DNA of 64,000 bases from Phlegmacium glaucopus. Its lineage: Eukaryota; Basidiomycota; Agaricomycetes; Agaricales; Cortinariaceae. The translations under genes and the position numbers were made by a program. A model generated the notes under the pieces. That model was not told where the DNA came from and searched no databases. It saw nothing but the letters and a program-made list of their open reading frames with translations. This document shows, piece by piece, positions 35,137 through 46,453 of the stretch; within the stretch, counting starts at the first letter, position 1, and every line of letters starts with the position of its first letter. Location: assembly GCA_015039465.1 (NCBI GenBank), contig MU130477.1, positions 772,244 to 836,243 of the forward strand, given 5' to 3'.

Positions 35137-36964
35137 GTTGAGAAACGATTGAGCAGATTGGGAGGCACGTCTATATATAATCTGCAGATGACTCGATGGA
35201 CTATTAATACACATTCAATAACACGGTTGGAAATAAATGTATATATATCACTCCAAATCTCGACATGCTGTCTGGACTCCAAACAGGATAACTGGTAATA
35301 CACTGACAGTTAACCTTATCGGCGCTGTAATTTTTTCCCCTATCTATTTCCCTTAATTTCCTTGAGCAACGGCTGTTGCAGTACTTGCCCTAACTGTGTT
35401 AACACCAAGGCCCTTCCTACCGTGTACTGTGCAGAGAAGTAATTGATCGATATATGCATCCAGCTGGTTAGGGTAGGGTGATCAGTGATAGGCACCTCCT
35501 TTTCTGCCATCAGCAGGGTAATCCATGGATGGGGTCGTGTGTGGGGCAGGTGAGAGGGGGAGCCAGTCGCGGCCACAGCAAGGAGCTTTGTCTCTTGGGT
35601 AACGGCTCTCAGTTTCCCTTTCGCCTTCTCACTCATTTAAGTGATTTCGCCCACCAGGTCCTTATCAGGTAGTTCAACCTCCATTGATTCTTCGTTAGGA
35701 AGGCGAATGGGGCTTCCCAGAGAGACGTAAGGGGAAGAATTGGGCTCCGATAGGTTAATCGGGCATGGGGGCTGAGAACGATTAGATAGTAGATACATCG
35801 AGGTTCCTACTAGCAGGAGGCGCCGGCAAACGTACGATACAACTTGACGACTGGGACAGTGCCAAAGGGTGGTTCTATATTGTAGGGAGAGTAGTGGCGG
35901 GGGATTTCGACGTGGCGGGGAAGCAGATTTGCCAGGAGGGAGCGACGTTGAAGCAATGATTAATTACTATGTACCTAGGCCTGACACACAATTACGACTC
36001 TTGCCCTTCACCCGAAAGGTTTGAACGTTTCACGAATTGTCGCTACATTTGTTAGCCATGCCAGGCTGCTTAAGAATCGAAACGAAAAAACTACCTACAC
36101 TTTTACATCACGAAGGCGGGGAAAAAGAATGCAGGATCCCATTGGGAACCCATGGATATTTGCCTAAGGATGCCATTCTGATACTAGTAATGTTAATTTG
36201 CAAGATCGCTCCGCCTACCTTTTTCATTGAACTTCCGCGATATCCTTGTAGGAAATTAGGAATCAGCACGAGACATGGAAACGGCAAATCACACCTAAAT
36301 TTAACCCCGCTTCCAATGTGATATGTCTCATGTAGAGTGAGAGGCAACTTGGGTGTACACGCAGAGAAAGCGCTAGCCGCACTACTATAAACCGTAAGTT
36401 CTTTTTCGATGTTTTTCTAAAAATTCTACATTAACCAACCAGTTTTTCCCCCTATTATGTTCAGGGGTTTTATTCCAAATTACTTACGAATAAAAAAAGT
36501 TGTTGATATTTCTGAAGTTAGGGTTTAGACCGCATGTATATCATCAGATCAAGTGTCGCAGGGGTGTGAGGTTGCTCATATGGTATCTATCGCTAATAAA
36601 TTTTAGGACCAGGGTTTCCGAACCATTTTCCGGTTTCAGGAAAATCACATTTGCTGATTGCTATCACGGTTGTATCACGGTGAGAATCTTGGCGTATCAG
36701 GGTTATAACATTATGCAGACAAGAATCGAATGTTGATAGGTATTACTTTTTTCCCCTGAGCAATATTGAACTAAAAAGGTGGCCCTCCTGGCAGGTTATG
36801 AAATACAGTATTAAGGTAGAGAAGACTTCCAACCCCTAGGAACCTAATATCTTGGTCATAATAAATTAAGCAAATAAATAAAAACGAAGAAGTTGCATTC
36901 ACTCCGTAAATTGTTCAAACCGATCTGCACGATCAATAAAAAAAGAATTGATCACTTGGACTCA
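35137..36964. other. Intergenic region
   Basis: No supported gene. A 98-codon minus-strand frame at 35340-35636 (MSEKAKGKLRAVTQETK) has no recognisable family. Sequence between 36370 and 36960 is AT-rich. No TIRs or RNA genes were seen. Confidence 0.35.
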
Positions 36965-38350
36965 TTATAGAAATGCATGGGACGACGTACCATCAAAGAC
37001 CTCGATTGTAGGATTCATCGACACACAAAGAGTTGGCATCAACTTAGCCAGAGACCAATATAAATTATGCATCAAGTGGTCGTTCATAAAGGTCCCCACA
37101 TCTTTATGTCGTAATCCCAAACCAAAGTTGCATAACGCAGGAAACAAATGGTGGTTAATCAATGTTTGTTCCATAATCTTCCAATCGATGTGTTGGAACA
37201 TTCGTATAGTATCCTCGAATGATTTCTCAAGTTGGAGTTCTGGGACGTCGTGTCTGATTAGGATCTTGAGTACTTCCAATGTTCTCGGAGTAGATGTGTC
37301 AGATTTGGAGAGGAAGGTGGCAAGTTCCCTGATTGGCCTTTTATGACGGTCGTAGGAAATACTGATCAACAAGGAACGTAGACAGGGAAAGTCGCCTAGG
37401 TTACACATTTTATAACCCACTTTGAAAAAAAGAAGCCATTTGTTGGTATATTTCATTCCATTTTTAAATAGGGATATGAACATTAAAAGGTACATACCGT
37501 TTTGACCACCAACGCGTAATTCAAGAGTCGTTATATATCGAGCGATGAGCGGGATTTTTTTCATCGCAAGTCGTCCGTCTAAACCAGTTGAATTTATGGA
37601 TAATCTTCGTAATCTCGTCAAGTCCAGCAATGATTGGGGGGACGACAATACACTGATCATGGTTTCGACGCATTCATCAGATGCAAACAACGTGAGCGAC
37701 TCCAAATAACCCTTTGAGCCTCCCAAAACCTCATGTTCAGGAGCATAGGCCGACTCGGAGATATTGAAAGAGATCAACGATAGGTCACGTAAATGCCGAC
37801 ACTTGCTCAACCCCACCAGTGGAAAATCCACTGTATCTTCCAAACTCAATGAAGACACCGTTTCTCGTTGAATAAGCTCTATAACAGTTTCCTGAAACGT
37901 CAGCGAAAAGTTCTTCCAGGCTTGAAATTCGAATCTAAGAATGACAGTTTGAGGATGAAGTACGTGTTGTATAATGGTCTGTACTCGTTGGTCATGGATG
38001 GAAGGAACTCGCCGCGTCAAGGTTTTTATCCAATGATCAGAGCAAGCTCCAGGATCGTGCGAACGAACACGGAATATAGGTGGACCTAGTTCTAGAATTC
38101 GGAGAGATGAAAGGTCTATGGAATGGTTTAGGATGGACATCCATGAGTCGCATTGATGGTCGAAGGAAGATCCGAGCGAATTAAGGCGAAGAGTTGAGAA
38201 GAGGTATTTTCGACAGACAGAGAGGAATGGACGTGAGATGAGTGAGAATGTTTTGAGAGCATTGACGTCGTCTTCAAAGTATGACAAGATGTGTGCGAGT
38301 ATTTCCGTAGGCAAGCCGTTAATTGTCCGGGTAGGAATGGTGAGTAGCAT
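36965..38350 (-). CDS. F-box/LRR-like protein
   Basis: Typical agaric F-box protein, expected to recruit substrates to an SCF ubiquitin ligase through SKP1. The N-terminal F-box reads GLPTEILAHILSYFEDD, then LKTFSLISRPFLSVCRKYLF (residues 11-50). Degenerate leucine-rich repeats follow (LRILELGPP, LRDLSLISFN, YLESLTLFA, TRLRRLSI, LRSLLISISY). The frame is open for 461 codons. It contains a 102-base stretch at 37396-37497 with GTATGT and CCTAG borders that is in frame, encodes the odd run NGMYLLMFISLFK and is probably a retained-frame intron. Splicing would give 427 aa with GQNGGDFPCLRSL at the join. Confidence 0.82.
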   Translation of the reverse strand: MLLTIPTRTINGLPTEILAHILSYFEDDVNALKTFSLISRPFLSVCRKYLFSTLRLNSLGSSFDHQCDSWMSILNHSIDLSSLRILELGPPIFRVRSHDPGACSDHWIKTLTRRVPSIHDQRVQTIIQHVLHPQTVILRFEFQAWKNFSLTFQETVIELIQRETVSSLSLEDTVDFPLVGLSKCRHLRDLSLISFNISESAYAPEHEVLGGSKGYLESLTLFASDECVETMISVLSSPQSLLDLTRLRRLSINSTGLDGRLAMKKIPLIARYITTLELRVGGQNGMYLLMFISLFKNGMKYTNKWLLFFKVGYKMCNLGDFPCLRSLLISISYDRHKRPIRELATFLSKSDTSTPRTLEVLKILIRHDVPELQLEKSFEDTIRMFQHIDWKIMEQTLINHHLFPALCNFGLGLRHKDVGTFMNDHLMHNLYWSLAKLMPTLCVSMNPTIEVFDGTSSHAFL

Positions 38351-39039
38351 TTCTTTAGCTAGGGAGTAATGGGATCAAGATTTTCCCACAGATCATGAAA
38401 GAAACGCATAAGACTCACTGTGAATTTGTTCTTGGAAATGGGGATGGTATGCACGATCACCCATCAGGCGAGTTGCAACCGACAATGGGACGAAGAAATT
38501 CGCAACGATCCCATGAGCAGAATCCATCATTCGAAGAGTCATTGAAGGGGGGTATAGCATAGGTTTGGGGCCTTCCAAATTCAACCAAGTAGCCCCTACT
38601 TAAAGCTGGCTGGCGTTCGACAGCATCAACCCGGATGATGATCTTTATATTAAGTAATTTCCGAGTTCGCGCGTTTCAAAAAGTTCAGTTGATGAATGGG
38701 AAAATGTTTAGAAGTTATTAAGCAGCCTAGATTGAAACACAAACGTTTGGAACCTGACAAAAGTCTTATCCGCCATGATGGAACCTCAATGCAAGTCGAC
38801 CGATAGGCAGTGCTTTGAGGAGGTTTTAACTGGATGGGCTGAATGGAAAAACGTGGGGCACCTTGAATGCATAAAGCAGTGCCTCTGTGCGCTTGACAAA
38901 GTAGATTCTTACACCGCCGAGTTCAGATTCTCACGATAAAGACTTTGTTGATCCCTCTGGAACGTGGGAGCAAGATTTTAATCTCCGCTATCCCCTGCTT
39001 GACCCTCGACGTCGTTAGCAACATCGAGCCTAGATATTT
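38351..39039. other. Intergenic region between divergent F-box and DSN1 genes
   Basis: The two genes point away from each other, so promoters for both lie here. A 63-codon minus-strand frame at 38393-38584 (with GIVANFFVPLSVATRLMGD) might be an upstream exon or a fragment of a neighbouring gene; it is not recognised. Confidence 0.4.
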
Positions 39040-39327
39040 ATGACAAGATTCTCGTCATCAATACTGGTCGCTATCACTCACACCCACCAGATGTTACCCT
39101 CGCAACCTCATTTGACAGGAAAGCGTAAACCAGACGACTCGAATCCACTAAATGCTGTAGCGGCGAAAAGGGCTAAGAAAGAGGTGTGTTTTTCGTTATC
39201 AGTACCCGCCGATCTTACTCACACCTACCAGCTGTTAGTTTCGCAACCTAATTTGACTGGAAAGCGCAAAGTAGATGACTCAAATCCACTACTTGTTGCT
39301 GCAGCGGCCAAAAGGGCGAAGAAAGAG
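39040..39327 (+). repeat. 144-base in-frame tandem duplication in DSN1 exon 1
   Basis: Two units end at aagaaagaggt at 39183 and 39327, exactly 144 bases apart. Shared core: ctcacacc-accag, then ttgac-ggaaagcg-aaa and gactc-aatccacta. Unit 2 lost the ATG (ctg). A gtgtgt...ccag stretch (39184-39231) between them could act as a 48-base intron and remove part of it in frame. Confidence 0.85.
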
Positions 39328-40992
39328 GTACTTGGTAAACTTCGCGCGTATGAACGCGAGATATTGATATTTTTGAGTTCAGGCAAAGGCGCCTTCTTTT
39401 AATCCACCGCCCGTGCCATTCTCATCCATAAACGATGATTCAGAAGTTGAACAGGACGTTCGAGCAATGGAAGATGAATCCGACCATCTCAGACGAAACT
39501 CGCGTGCGCATACCACTATAGAAAGCCCGTTACTTTCTAGGAACCCTGCACTCCAGTTCGGCTCAAATGGCGAATCTAGCAATACGAGTAGGAGTCGAGG
39601 GAAAACGAAGATAACAGATATTTCGACACCTTTGCCGGAAAACGAAACGCCACAGATCAAGCGGAACAAACAACTGCGTGAGGGTGCGATGGCAGCAATC
39701 GGTAGTGGGCGGGCTCAGACACCAGAAGTCAACGGGAATGATACAAGGCATCGTAGGAAAAGTTCCGTGAACGGGCGAGGGAAACGTATTAGCAGTTCGT
39801 TTGAAGCCACCGGTATTCTCTGTGAATTTAGATTCTATTCAACGAAAATAGTAGGACGATGCTGAAATGTTTCTTGGCCGGCAGATCAACCCCACAACTC
39901 CGTATCCGATGGCAGTTTTTACAAGCACATCGACGCCGACCTTCCCGATTCCGAGCGTATCCGACAATTACTTATCTGGAGCTCGCTCCGTGCAGCCGCA
40001 ACACCAACACCTTCTACATCCAAAACTCCCTCCTCTTCCTCCCAACCAGCGCTACCACCACCGCCGCCTCTACCTCCATTATCATCTAAAGCCGTCCAAA
40101 CACTGAAAAGTGTACAAGAAGACATCGTCAAGATGTTAGCTGAAAAACGAATCGACTTGAGCCTTTACTCTCCAGAAGCTGGCAGTAGTACAACGAAACC
40201 AGAAGATTTGTTAGAGAATGAACAAAATGCGAGGAATCGATATTTGGAAGTAACTTATTCGGATTATATCAAAAGGTCAGCATCCTGCTGCCGCTACCAT
40301 TCACGAGTTTCATTGTCAAATTTCGTTATCGCTATAGGGCTGACGCGGAAAATGAAGCTTGGAAAGAAGTTGGCTTCAAATACAAGACTTATGGAGAAAA
40401 ACTACAAGCCTCCTTACAAGAACGTATGGCTGCATCAACATCAACAGAAACGACGCGTTCGGAAACACGAAATATCGTTGAAATGGAAGCCGAACTCGAC
40501 AAACGTCTGGGATCTGCTCTAGAATTCAAGATTGATCAGATATTCTCATACGTCAGTGCTGCACGCGCTACGACTTATATCGCGGAAAAAGCATTGAATG
40601 AGAGGTTTGATATCATCGCGTCAAATCTTAAATCACGATTGAATCCACATCCAAATCCACATCTACCTAACGGGGTGCTTTCTGCCGATTCAGGTTCAGG
40701 AAGTTCAACGCAAACCCTAACGACTTACGTCACGAACCCTCAATCAAATTCCACTCCAAGTGGTGGAGTGGGTAGTGCCGTAGACTTGATGCGTGCTCTA
40801 ACCAGAGTAGATAAAGAAAGACCACCAGGGATGGTAGGTGATGCGGCTTGGAGAGCAGCTAGGGAGGTTCAACGAGTTGGAGAGAGTGGTGTTGCCGCTG
40901 TTGGTGAGAGGAGGCTGACGGGTATACCTGTTACACCTAGGAAGGCGCCTGGAACGCCTAGACGGGGGAATACGCCTGGGAGAGATCGTTGA
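39091..40992 (+). CDS. DSN1: Kinetochore protein DSN1/MIS13, 4 exons
   Basis: A subunit of the MIS12/MIND complex, which links centromeric chromatin to the outer kinetochore. Exons are 39091-39327, 39383-39812, 39885-40275 and 40338-40992, giving about 570 aa. The diagnostic MIS13 block is RGKRISSSFEA, then SDGSFYKHIDADLPDSERIR and QLLIWSSLRA, followed by VQTLKSVQEDIVKMLAEKRI and DLSLYSPE. The coiled C-terminus holds ADAENEAWKEVGFKYKTYGE and MEAELDKRLGSALEFKIDQI. The basic N-terminus is tandemly duplicated: LTGKRKPDDSNPL...KRAKKE recurs 48 aa later with changes. The start at 39091 is chosen because copy 1 has MLPSQPHL there; 39040 is also open. Except for the duplication the gene is intact. 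Confidence 0.9.
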
Positions 40993-41372
40993 AGATGGCG
41001 GTTGGGTTGAGCTGTCACTGGATTTCGGGTATGGGATTTTTCAATGTTTTGTTTGTTACAAAATCATGTTTCGTTCTTTGTCCCCCCTTACCCTACCTTC
41101 GGTTTATTTCCTTTTTTTTCTTATGTGTATTTCAACAGCCAAGCTCTTACCTGTTTGTATAATGCCTCTGTCTTATTTTTTACCCACCCTCAGTCGATCC
41201 TTTTGCTTTCGTGCTTATTTTTCTTTTTTTTGTAATGTAAATGCCTGGGTGGTGCCTCTGGAATCCTGCTCTGCAAAACAGATTCAGTGGCGCGATGGAG
41301 CGTATCGATTCATCTAAATCTGCTATAATTAGAACACTCAGCAGTCGGTCCACACACCTAGATGAAGAAATT
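40993..41372. other. DSN1 3' flank
   Basis: T-rich sequence after the DSN1 stop, probably 3'UTR. It is duplicated almost unchanged at 59884-60250. No gene is seen. Confidence 0.5.
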
Positions 41373-41645
41373 CTATGCTGTGCGTGTTCTTAACTCCATC
41401 CCCACATATCCACCTAACCAGGAAATATGAAATACTTCTTCAACATCAGACTTGTCCCCTTCGAATTCGAACACGTTAGGATTCTCGCAATATGTTGCAA
41501 TTTTTGTCATGTCATCTACGTCGCATGACACAACATAATATATTACACCACAACGGAGATGATCTACACCAATATCTGTGTCTAGGCCTTGAGAGTCACA
41601 AGGAAAGTTGACCCTGGCAAGGACCTTGTCATACGACACGTCCAA
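41373..41645 (-). CDS. Uncharacterised 90-aa protein or terminal exon
   Basis: Minus-strand frame reading MDVSYDKVLARVNFPCDSQG, then GVIYYVVSCDVDDMTKIATY and FEFEGDKSDVEEVFHISWL. Codon use and the ordered residue pattern look coding. No family is recognised, and no signal peptide or membrane segment is present. The duplicated copy at about 60250-60540 has a one-base insertion and stops, which fits either weak constraint or a pseudogene there. Confidence 0.4.
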   Translation of the reverse strand: MDVSYDKVLARVNFPCDSQGLDTDIGVDHLRCGVIYYVVSCDVDDMTKIATYCENPNVFEFEGDKSDVEEVFHISWLGGYVGMELRTRTA

Positions 41646-43141
41646 TGAACGGATGAACAGGTTGCAAGATAATTAACAACCAATGCGCACACATCTACCA
41701 CCAGTCATTAAACAGCTTCTATGTCTTTGTACCTGAAATGACCAATCCCAGACCCTGAAAAATTCTAAATTTCCAGGGGTTGAGACGAGCGCTTAGCGCA
41801 AAACCAGTCTAGAAGCTCCTAGAAGGATAGATAAATCAGGGAAGACAGGGGACCACAGGGGACCACTGGGCCTGACATCGGATGTTTGTCCATTTAGTTT
41901 CTGGCAGGGGGTTGCTAGGTTGCCTTTTGTAGCTCAACCCTGGTGATCTCCGGAACTTGAAGATTATCTAAACGGTTTGTCGTCCGTCTACATGCACTCC
42001 ATATAAAATAAATATATCACATTCAATTATATCAAGTATTGGATGGACAACCCCGGAAACCTTTCTGCCAGGGGATTCCTCATTCGATAGTGTTGCTTCT
42101 CCATTTATTTATTTATTATTTTAATATCAATTTAAGTCTAGAGGGTGTGGCCCCAAGTACTAGACGTTACAAACTCGATCGAACTAATTCTATCTATACT
42201 TAACCCTTTATCCGAATATTCAAGGAGCCGATTCCTACGATAATTGTGGCCAGTGTCACGGGTGCGGTGTAATTCCTGATACGTTTGTCGTCCGACAATG
42301 GTGTGAGCTTTCATATAATATATTAGCATCATGACGGCTGGTATAACACACACGGCCTGTCTGAGCTGACAAGTAATGTCCCAAACTGTCGGTCTGCCTT
42401 GTAATGCTTCATGGACAAAGAGCGGTCACCGATCTAAAAACATCCATTCCTTGAAGTCGGGGAGATAGAAGAATATTAGAACGTTTTTAGTTATGAGATA
42501 CACAATCAGAAAAACAAGATGGAACGCTTCACCTCAATATCGTGTGGGATAAAACGGAAACTTCCTTCAGATATTATTGTCTCCTTCGAAAGTTTCCGAT
42601 GGAAATGAAATCGAATGGGATTTCTTTTTAATTTAAGACGATGGCACCGTATAAATTTGATGAGATGAGATGAATCTCCAGCCATCGTGCATCATTGATG
42701 ACATATCTATCATTCATTAACGCTCCCGATACGTTTTCTCCCACTTGTGTTTGTGTGTCGCGGTTGTTGAGTGGGGCCTAAGGGCCACGGTAAATCTTGA
42801 AATTTGGAAGTGAGTTTCGTCACATTGGACCGATGTCATGAAAAAGAAGCAAAATTAAATGGTTAACAGTTACCCAAGCGGAAATCGCTTAAATGCTTTT
42901 TGGTTGTCAGATTGGCAATCGAACCGCTGGCACTGGGCAGGGGTGTCGCTCACAGCGGGAACTCAACGACTCCGGCAAAATCACAGACGAGAACAAGACT
43001 TGTGTCCAAAGAGGGTTCCGAGTTACTATCGTTGTATGAAGATTGAAGAAGATGGGGGATTATGCGGAAAGAGAGCTGAAGATTAATTTAAATCGGGTAT
43101 TCGGGGCATACAAGGGAGAACGGAAAGGCCAGAACACAGAT
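41646..43141. other. Intergenic region in duplicated block, with a copy-specific segment
   Basis: There is no supported gene. About 41960-42390 is not collinear with the second copy. It contains tataatatattagcatcatg and acggctggtata, the reverse complement of the bases that follow the MITE in the second copy, so a local inversion has occurred. The rest aligns to 61220-61930. Confidence 0.5.
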
Positions 43142-44257
43142 TTATGCGGATGACAGTCTTCGTTCCCTATCATAGTAGATATCGAGTTTAGATTAACCAA
43201 GCGTAGAAGATGCGTGACAAAAAACTCACCCATTAGCATTGCCCAGTAGTTCCTCAAATCTGCGTCTAAACCCAATTAAAACGTCATCGAATTCTGTTCC
43301 AAGGACGTGCCCATGGTCCAGTTTAAACGATTGACATTCTCTGATAAATTGATCGAGGTCTTTGTTACGAGTGATAGATAATTCGGGTTCATTTGAACCT
43401 CTTGCACGGGCAAGGTATGAAGCTACCAAGGTAGCTAAAGCACCTATAATAATGTATCATTGGCCATGGATGTTGTCGGAATGACGTGTTGTTCAGAGAA
43501 ATACGTACCAAGGGCTGTAGTCGCCGTTGCAGTCTTCAATAAAATAATAAATGGCGCGAGTCAAGGTGAGAAACGTCAGATAAGAAAGTTCCAAATACTC
43601 ACCGATTTCCCGCCTGAGATTGCAGAAGCAGATAGGCCTGTCGTTAAAGACCCTAGCAGGACCTGCAACCCAATGGCAATGTTTAACGCATACCCCGTCC
43701 ACTTGGCCTTTGTAGCATATCTGTCCCTCTCAATGATTGCAATGTCGATGGTAGGTTGCAGACGTTCTCCAACTGTAAGTGGTACACCCCGCTTATTTTC
43801 ATGAAAACAAATTCAGGTCGGTTTAGATGGAGATAAAAACGTTACTCACTTTTTCTTCCGTAGGTACTATCCAATCAATTCCGTGAGGTATTTGCGTCAT
43901 TGGATTGGGATTATCAATATTTATTCTGGCTTCCCGCCTTCCGGAGTTCGAGTGGGCAAGACGAACAGATAAAGGTCGCTGTATGGGCTGTGAACGGAAG
44001 TCGTTGATGTTACTTTGGTGATGCAGAGATGATGTCTCATGAACCTCCGACTTTTCAGAGTTCGTAGCTGACAGTAAGTGGCCAGCGGAAGGGCTCAAGT
44101 TACTAGAGTCAATTCTGACAGTCGCCCGTGGTACATTTGAATGAGAAGAAGGATTAAACGGATCCGCTTGGACGGTCCCAGAATTGTCTTCGCTTATACC
44201 ATGGGCCGAAGAAGTAATTTCTGATTGAGGTCGAGGGGGGACGCGTTCTGGATCCAT
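43142..44257 (-). CDS. Fungal SLATT-domain two-transmembrane protein, copy 1
   Basis: SLATT domains are two-helix membrane modules that act as effectors beside nucleotide-signalling enzymes in bacteria; the fungal branch is PF18142. Minus-strand exons are 44257-43846, 43772-43603, 43533-43509, 43443-43230 and 43166-43142, together 281 aa, all phases matching. The N-terminal 138 aa are a Ser/Pro-rich disordered tail (MDPERVPPRPQSEITS). The domain reads IGERLQPTIDIAIIERDRYA, then TKAKWTGYALNIAIGLQVLL (TM1), TATATTALGALATLVASYLA (TM2), ARGSNEPELSIT and RRRFEELLGNANG. An upstream frame MEIDSGLAVSETPEPKLY with a donor at about 44335 might be a further 5' exon, but its phase does not fit. It is duplicated at 61940-63056. 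The function is unproven; pore formation is an inference from bacterial relatives. Confidence 0.85.
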
Positions 44258-45427
44258 CCAATACCTCAAGTCTGCACAGTGATAGATGGTGCACAAGAAA
44301 ATGAGAGTCGCGCGATAGAAATATATAATCTTACATAAAGCTTTGGCTCCGGCGTTTCTGAAACAGCAAGTCCACTGTCAATCTCCATATAGCTTTGATA
44401 TACTCATGGATAATTGATTGCCACCGTTCTGTTGCTTAAAAAGTATCTTTTCCCATCCCCGATTTGTTTTTGGCGTAACCAGGAGAACGGTGAGTAAAAG
44501 CAGGCTTTCAAAGCATATATAATTACCCTGCCATACGTTGCTTCGGCCCCAGTTTCAGCCCGCGCGTGAAAGATACCTTCTGCTACAAAATTTGTAGTGC
44601 GGTTGAAGTTTTATCGGTGCTTTGAAATGTAGTAGTCAGTCCGATAGAACAACCACACATTATCTGGCAAGGCCTCGATGGAAAAGGAACAGCGAAAGAC
44701 TCGACCTTTGCACGGCTACCTCATCTTTAATGATTCCCGGGAGCAAGCCTCGACCAACCGGAATTGTGAGAAAGAGTAGTACTGATGCGCCGGGCTGTTG
44801 GAACTTGAGTAAGGCGTAAAGGGAGCTGTAACGATGGGAACTGAAGATTTCCATTGAATTTGGAAGGATGTGTTGAACTCGGGTCGTCCAATCACGTGTT
44901 AGTCATGCTCCCTTTTACTAGTTTTAGTTTGTGTTCCTTTTGTTTATCTTCCTCAGTTGTCAACCATGTTGTGCTGACACTGAGGCATACATAGTCTCTT
45001 TGTTATCATCAATATTGTATAGCTAACCCTGGTCCTAGTATGCTCTGGGCATCTAGGTACTGGTAAATACATAGTTGTCAACCATATTGTGTAGCCTAGT
45101 AGCAGTAGCAGGGTAAAACCAGAAGGATGTTGATACTAGAATAAGAATGTAATGGTACTACTATGAATGAGTAAATGAAGTATAAGAAAATGAAGTAGAA
45201 GGACTTGTTGATAAAACACTGAGGTGTTGGAATGTGGGTATAAAGTTTACATAGTAACAAGATAGGAGTAAGTAACTAATAAAAGAAACTTGTGATAATA
45301 GAAATGAATATTGGTGAAGATAGGCAATATGTGCTAATTGTGCCACATTGCATCATCATTGTGTAGTGGTATACTGACCAATAGCAGATACATCTTGTAG
45401 ATTACTATCATACATACAGCCAACAAA
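44258..45427. other. Intergenic region downstream of the duplicated block
   Basis: Up to about 44720 it is the duplicated SLATT upstream region (promoter). After that it is unique AT-rich sequence with short frames and repeated tactagtagcagtag-like simple sequence near 45090-45160. No gene is supported. Confidence 0.4.
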
Positions 45428-45650
45428 TAGTGTTTGAAAGTCTGGTCTTTTGCCTTTTTTGGCAATTTTTGAGCTAGAGCATTGCCATAAAAATTCACCA
45501 TAATTAGGGGTTTAGAACACAAAATTTCAGGGGCAGTCTGGTCTTTTTGCAGTCAATTAACTGGAAAATTTTCCTTTTTGGGCATCCTAGTGTCATTGGA
45601 GAATTTCAAGGAAACATGCCAGCCGCAAAAGACCAGACTTTCAAACACTA
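45428..45650. mobile_element. MITE with 26-base perfect terminal inverted repeats, 223 bases
   Basis: The left end reads TAGTGTTTGAAAGTCTGGTC and on to TTTTGC. The right end is its exact reverse complement ending AAACACTA. TA at both borders fits a TA target duplication, so the Tc1/mariner superfamily is likely. There is no coding capacity. An internal partial copy of the end (gcagtctggtcttttt, about 45532) is also present. Confidence 0.85.
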
Positions 45651-46453
45651 GCCACAAATGTAGTAGTATAAGTAGCAAACCTTTGAGGAGGGGACTCCTC
45701 ATTGGTTTGCACCAATACTAGCACATACCCTGCCCTTGTGTAGACACCTAAGACACTCTTAAGTGTTCTCACAAGATTAGTACTGCAAATTGACACCAAA
45801 TTTCAACAATAAAAATGTACCTTTGTCAAATATATTATGGGACAATGATCTAGGGGCAGCTGACAAATTATATTACTTAATGCTTACACATAAATCCAAA
45901 AGCTGACAAGTATATTTGGATGCTTATGCAATGCTTACACAACCTCATCAAACTCCCACCCATTCTAGATAGATATCAAATGCTGCTGTAATTTTTTTGT
46001 GCAAACTATATTACAAGACCCTGTAAAACAAAACTGGAAAAACCTGAAACTTTATGTCCTTTTTGATGGAAACTTGGCCAGATGGCGCAGTTTATTCTGC
46101 TGTGACCTGCTGACCAACCCACTGTAGACTAATGTAGACTACTGTCAAATCAAATGTGATGCCCCTAGTTTTCAAAGTTTCTGAAACCACAAAACCTCCT
46201 AAAATTGGTCAAAACCAGAATCTAAAATTACCATTTATTGATGCTTCAGACTGATAAGACCAGTCTTAGATCAATCTTCAAATTTTAAATGGTGATGGAC
46301 CAAAGACCAGACCAGTCTTGATCAGTCTTGATATTTTCCAGCCTTGCAACTGGACTTCAAATAGATATCATGCAGAAAAGTGGAAAAAAAGTTCTTCCAA
46401 AAGATTTTAAAGTAAATAAAGTACAAACTGCTCAAGACTCCTTGGAAGTGTAC
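45651..46453. other. Intergenic region after NB-ARC-TPR copy C
   Basis: AT-rich. It contains a cluster of related decamers (accagtcttagatcagtctt, tcttgatcagtcttgat) at 46255-46335. It shares only a short stretch (tgtactcagtaccacttgaacc) with the 3' flanks of copies A and B. No gene is supported. Confidence 0.4.

Larger units (their letters stand above)
40481..44720 (+). repeat. Segmental duplication, source block (DSN1 tail to SLATT-1)
   Basis: This block is repeated in the same orientation at 59377-63505 with high identity, interrupted by small indels and by different inserts at 41960-42390 here and 60850-61220 there. Because the left edge cuts DSN1 in its last exon here and the gene is complete only here, this is the likely parental copy. 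Confidence 0.85.
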
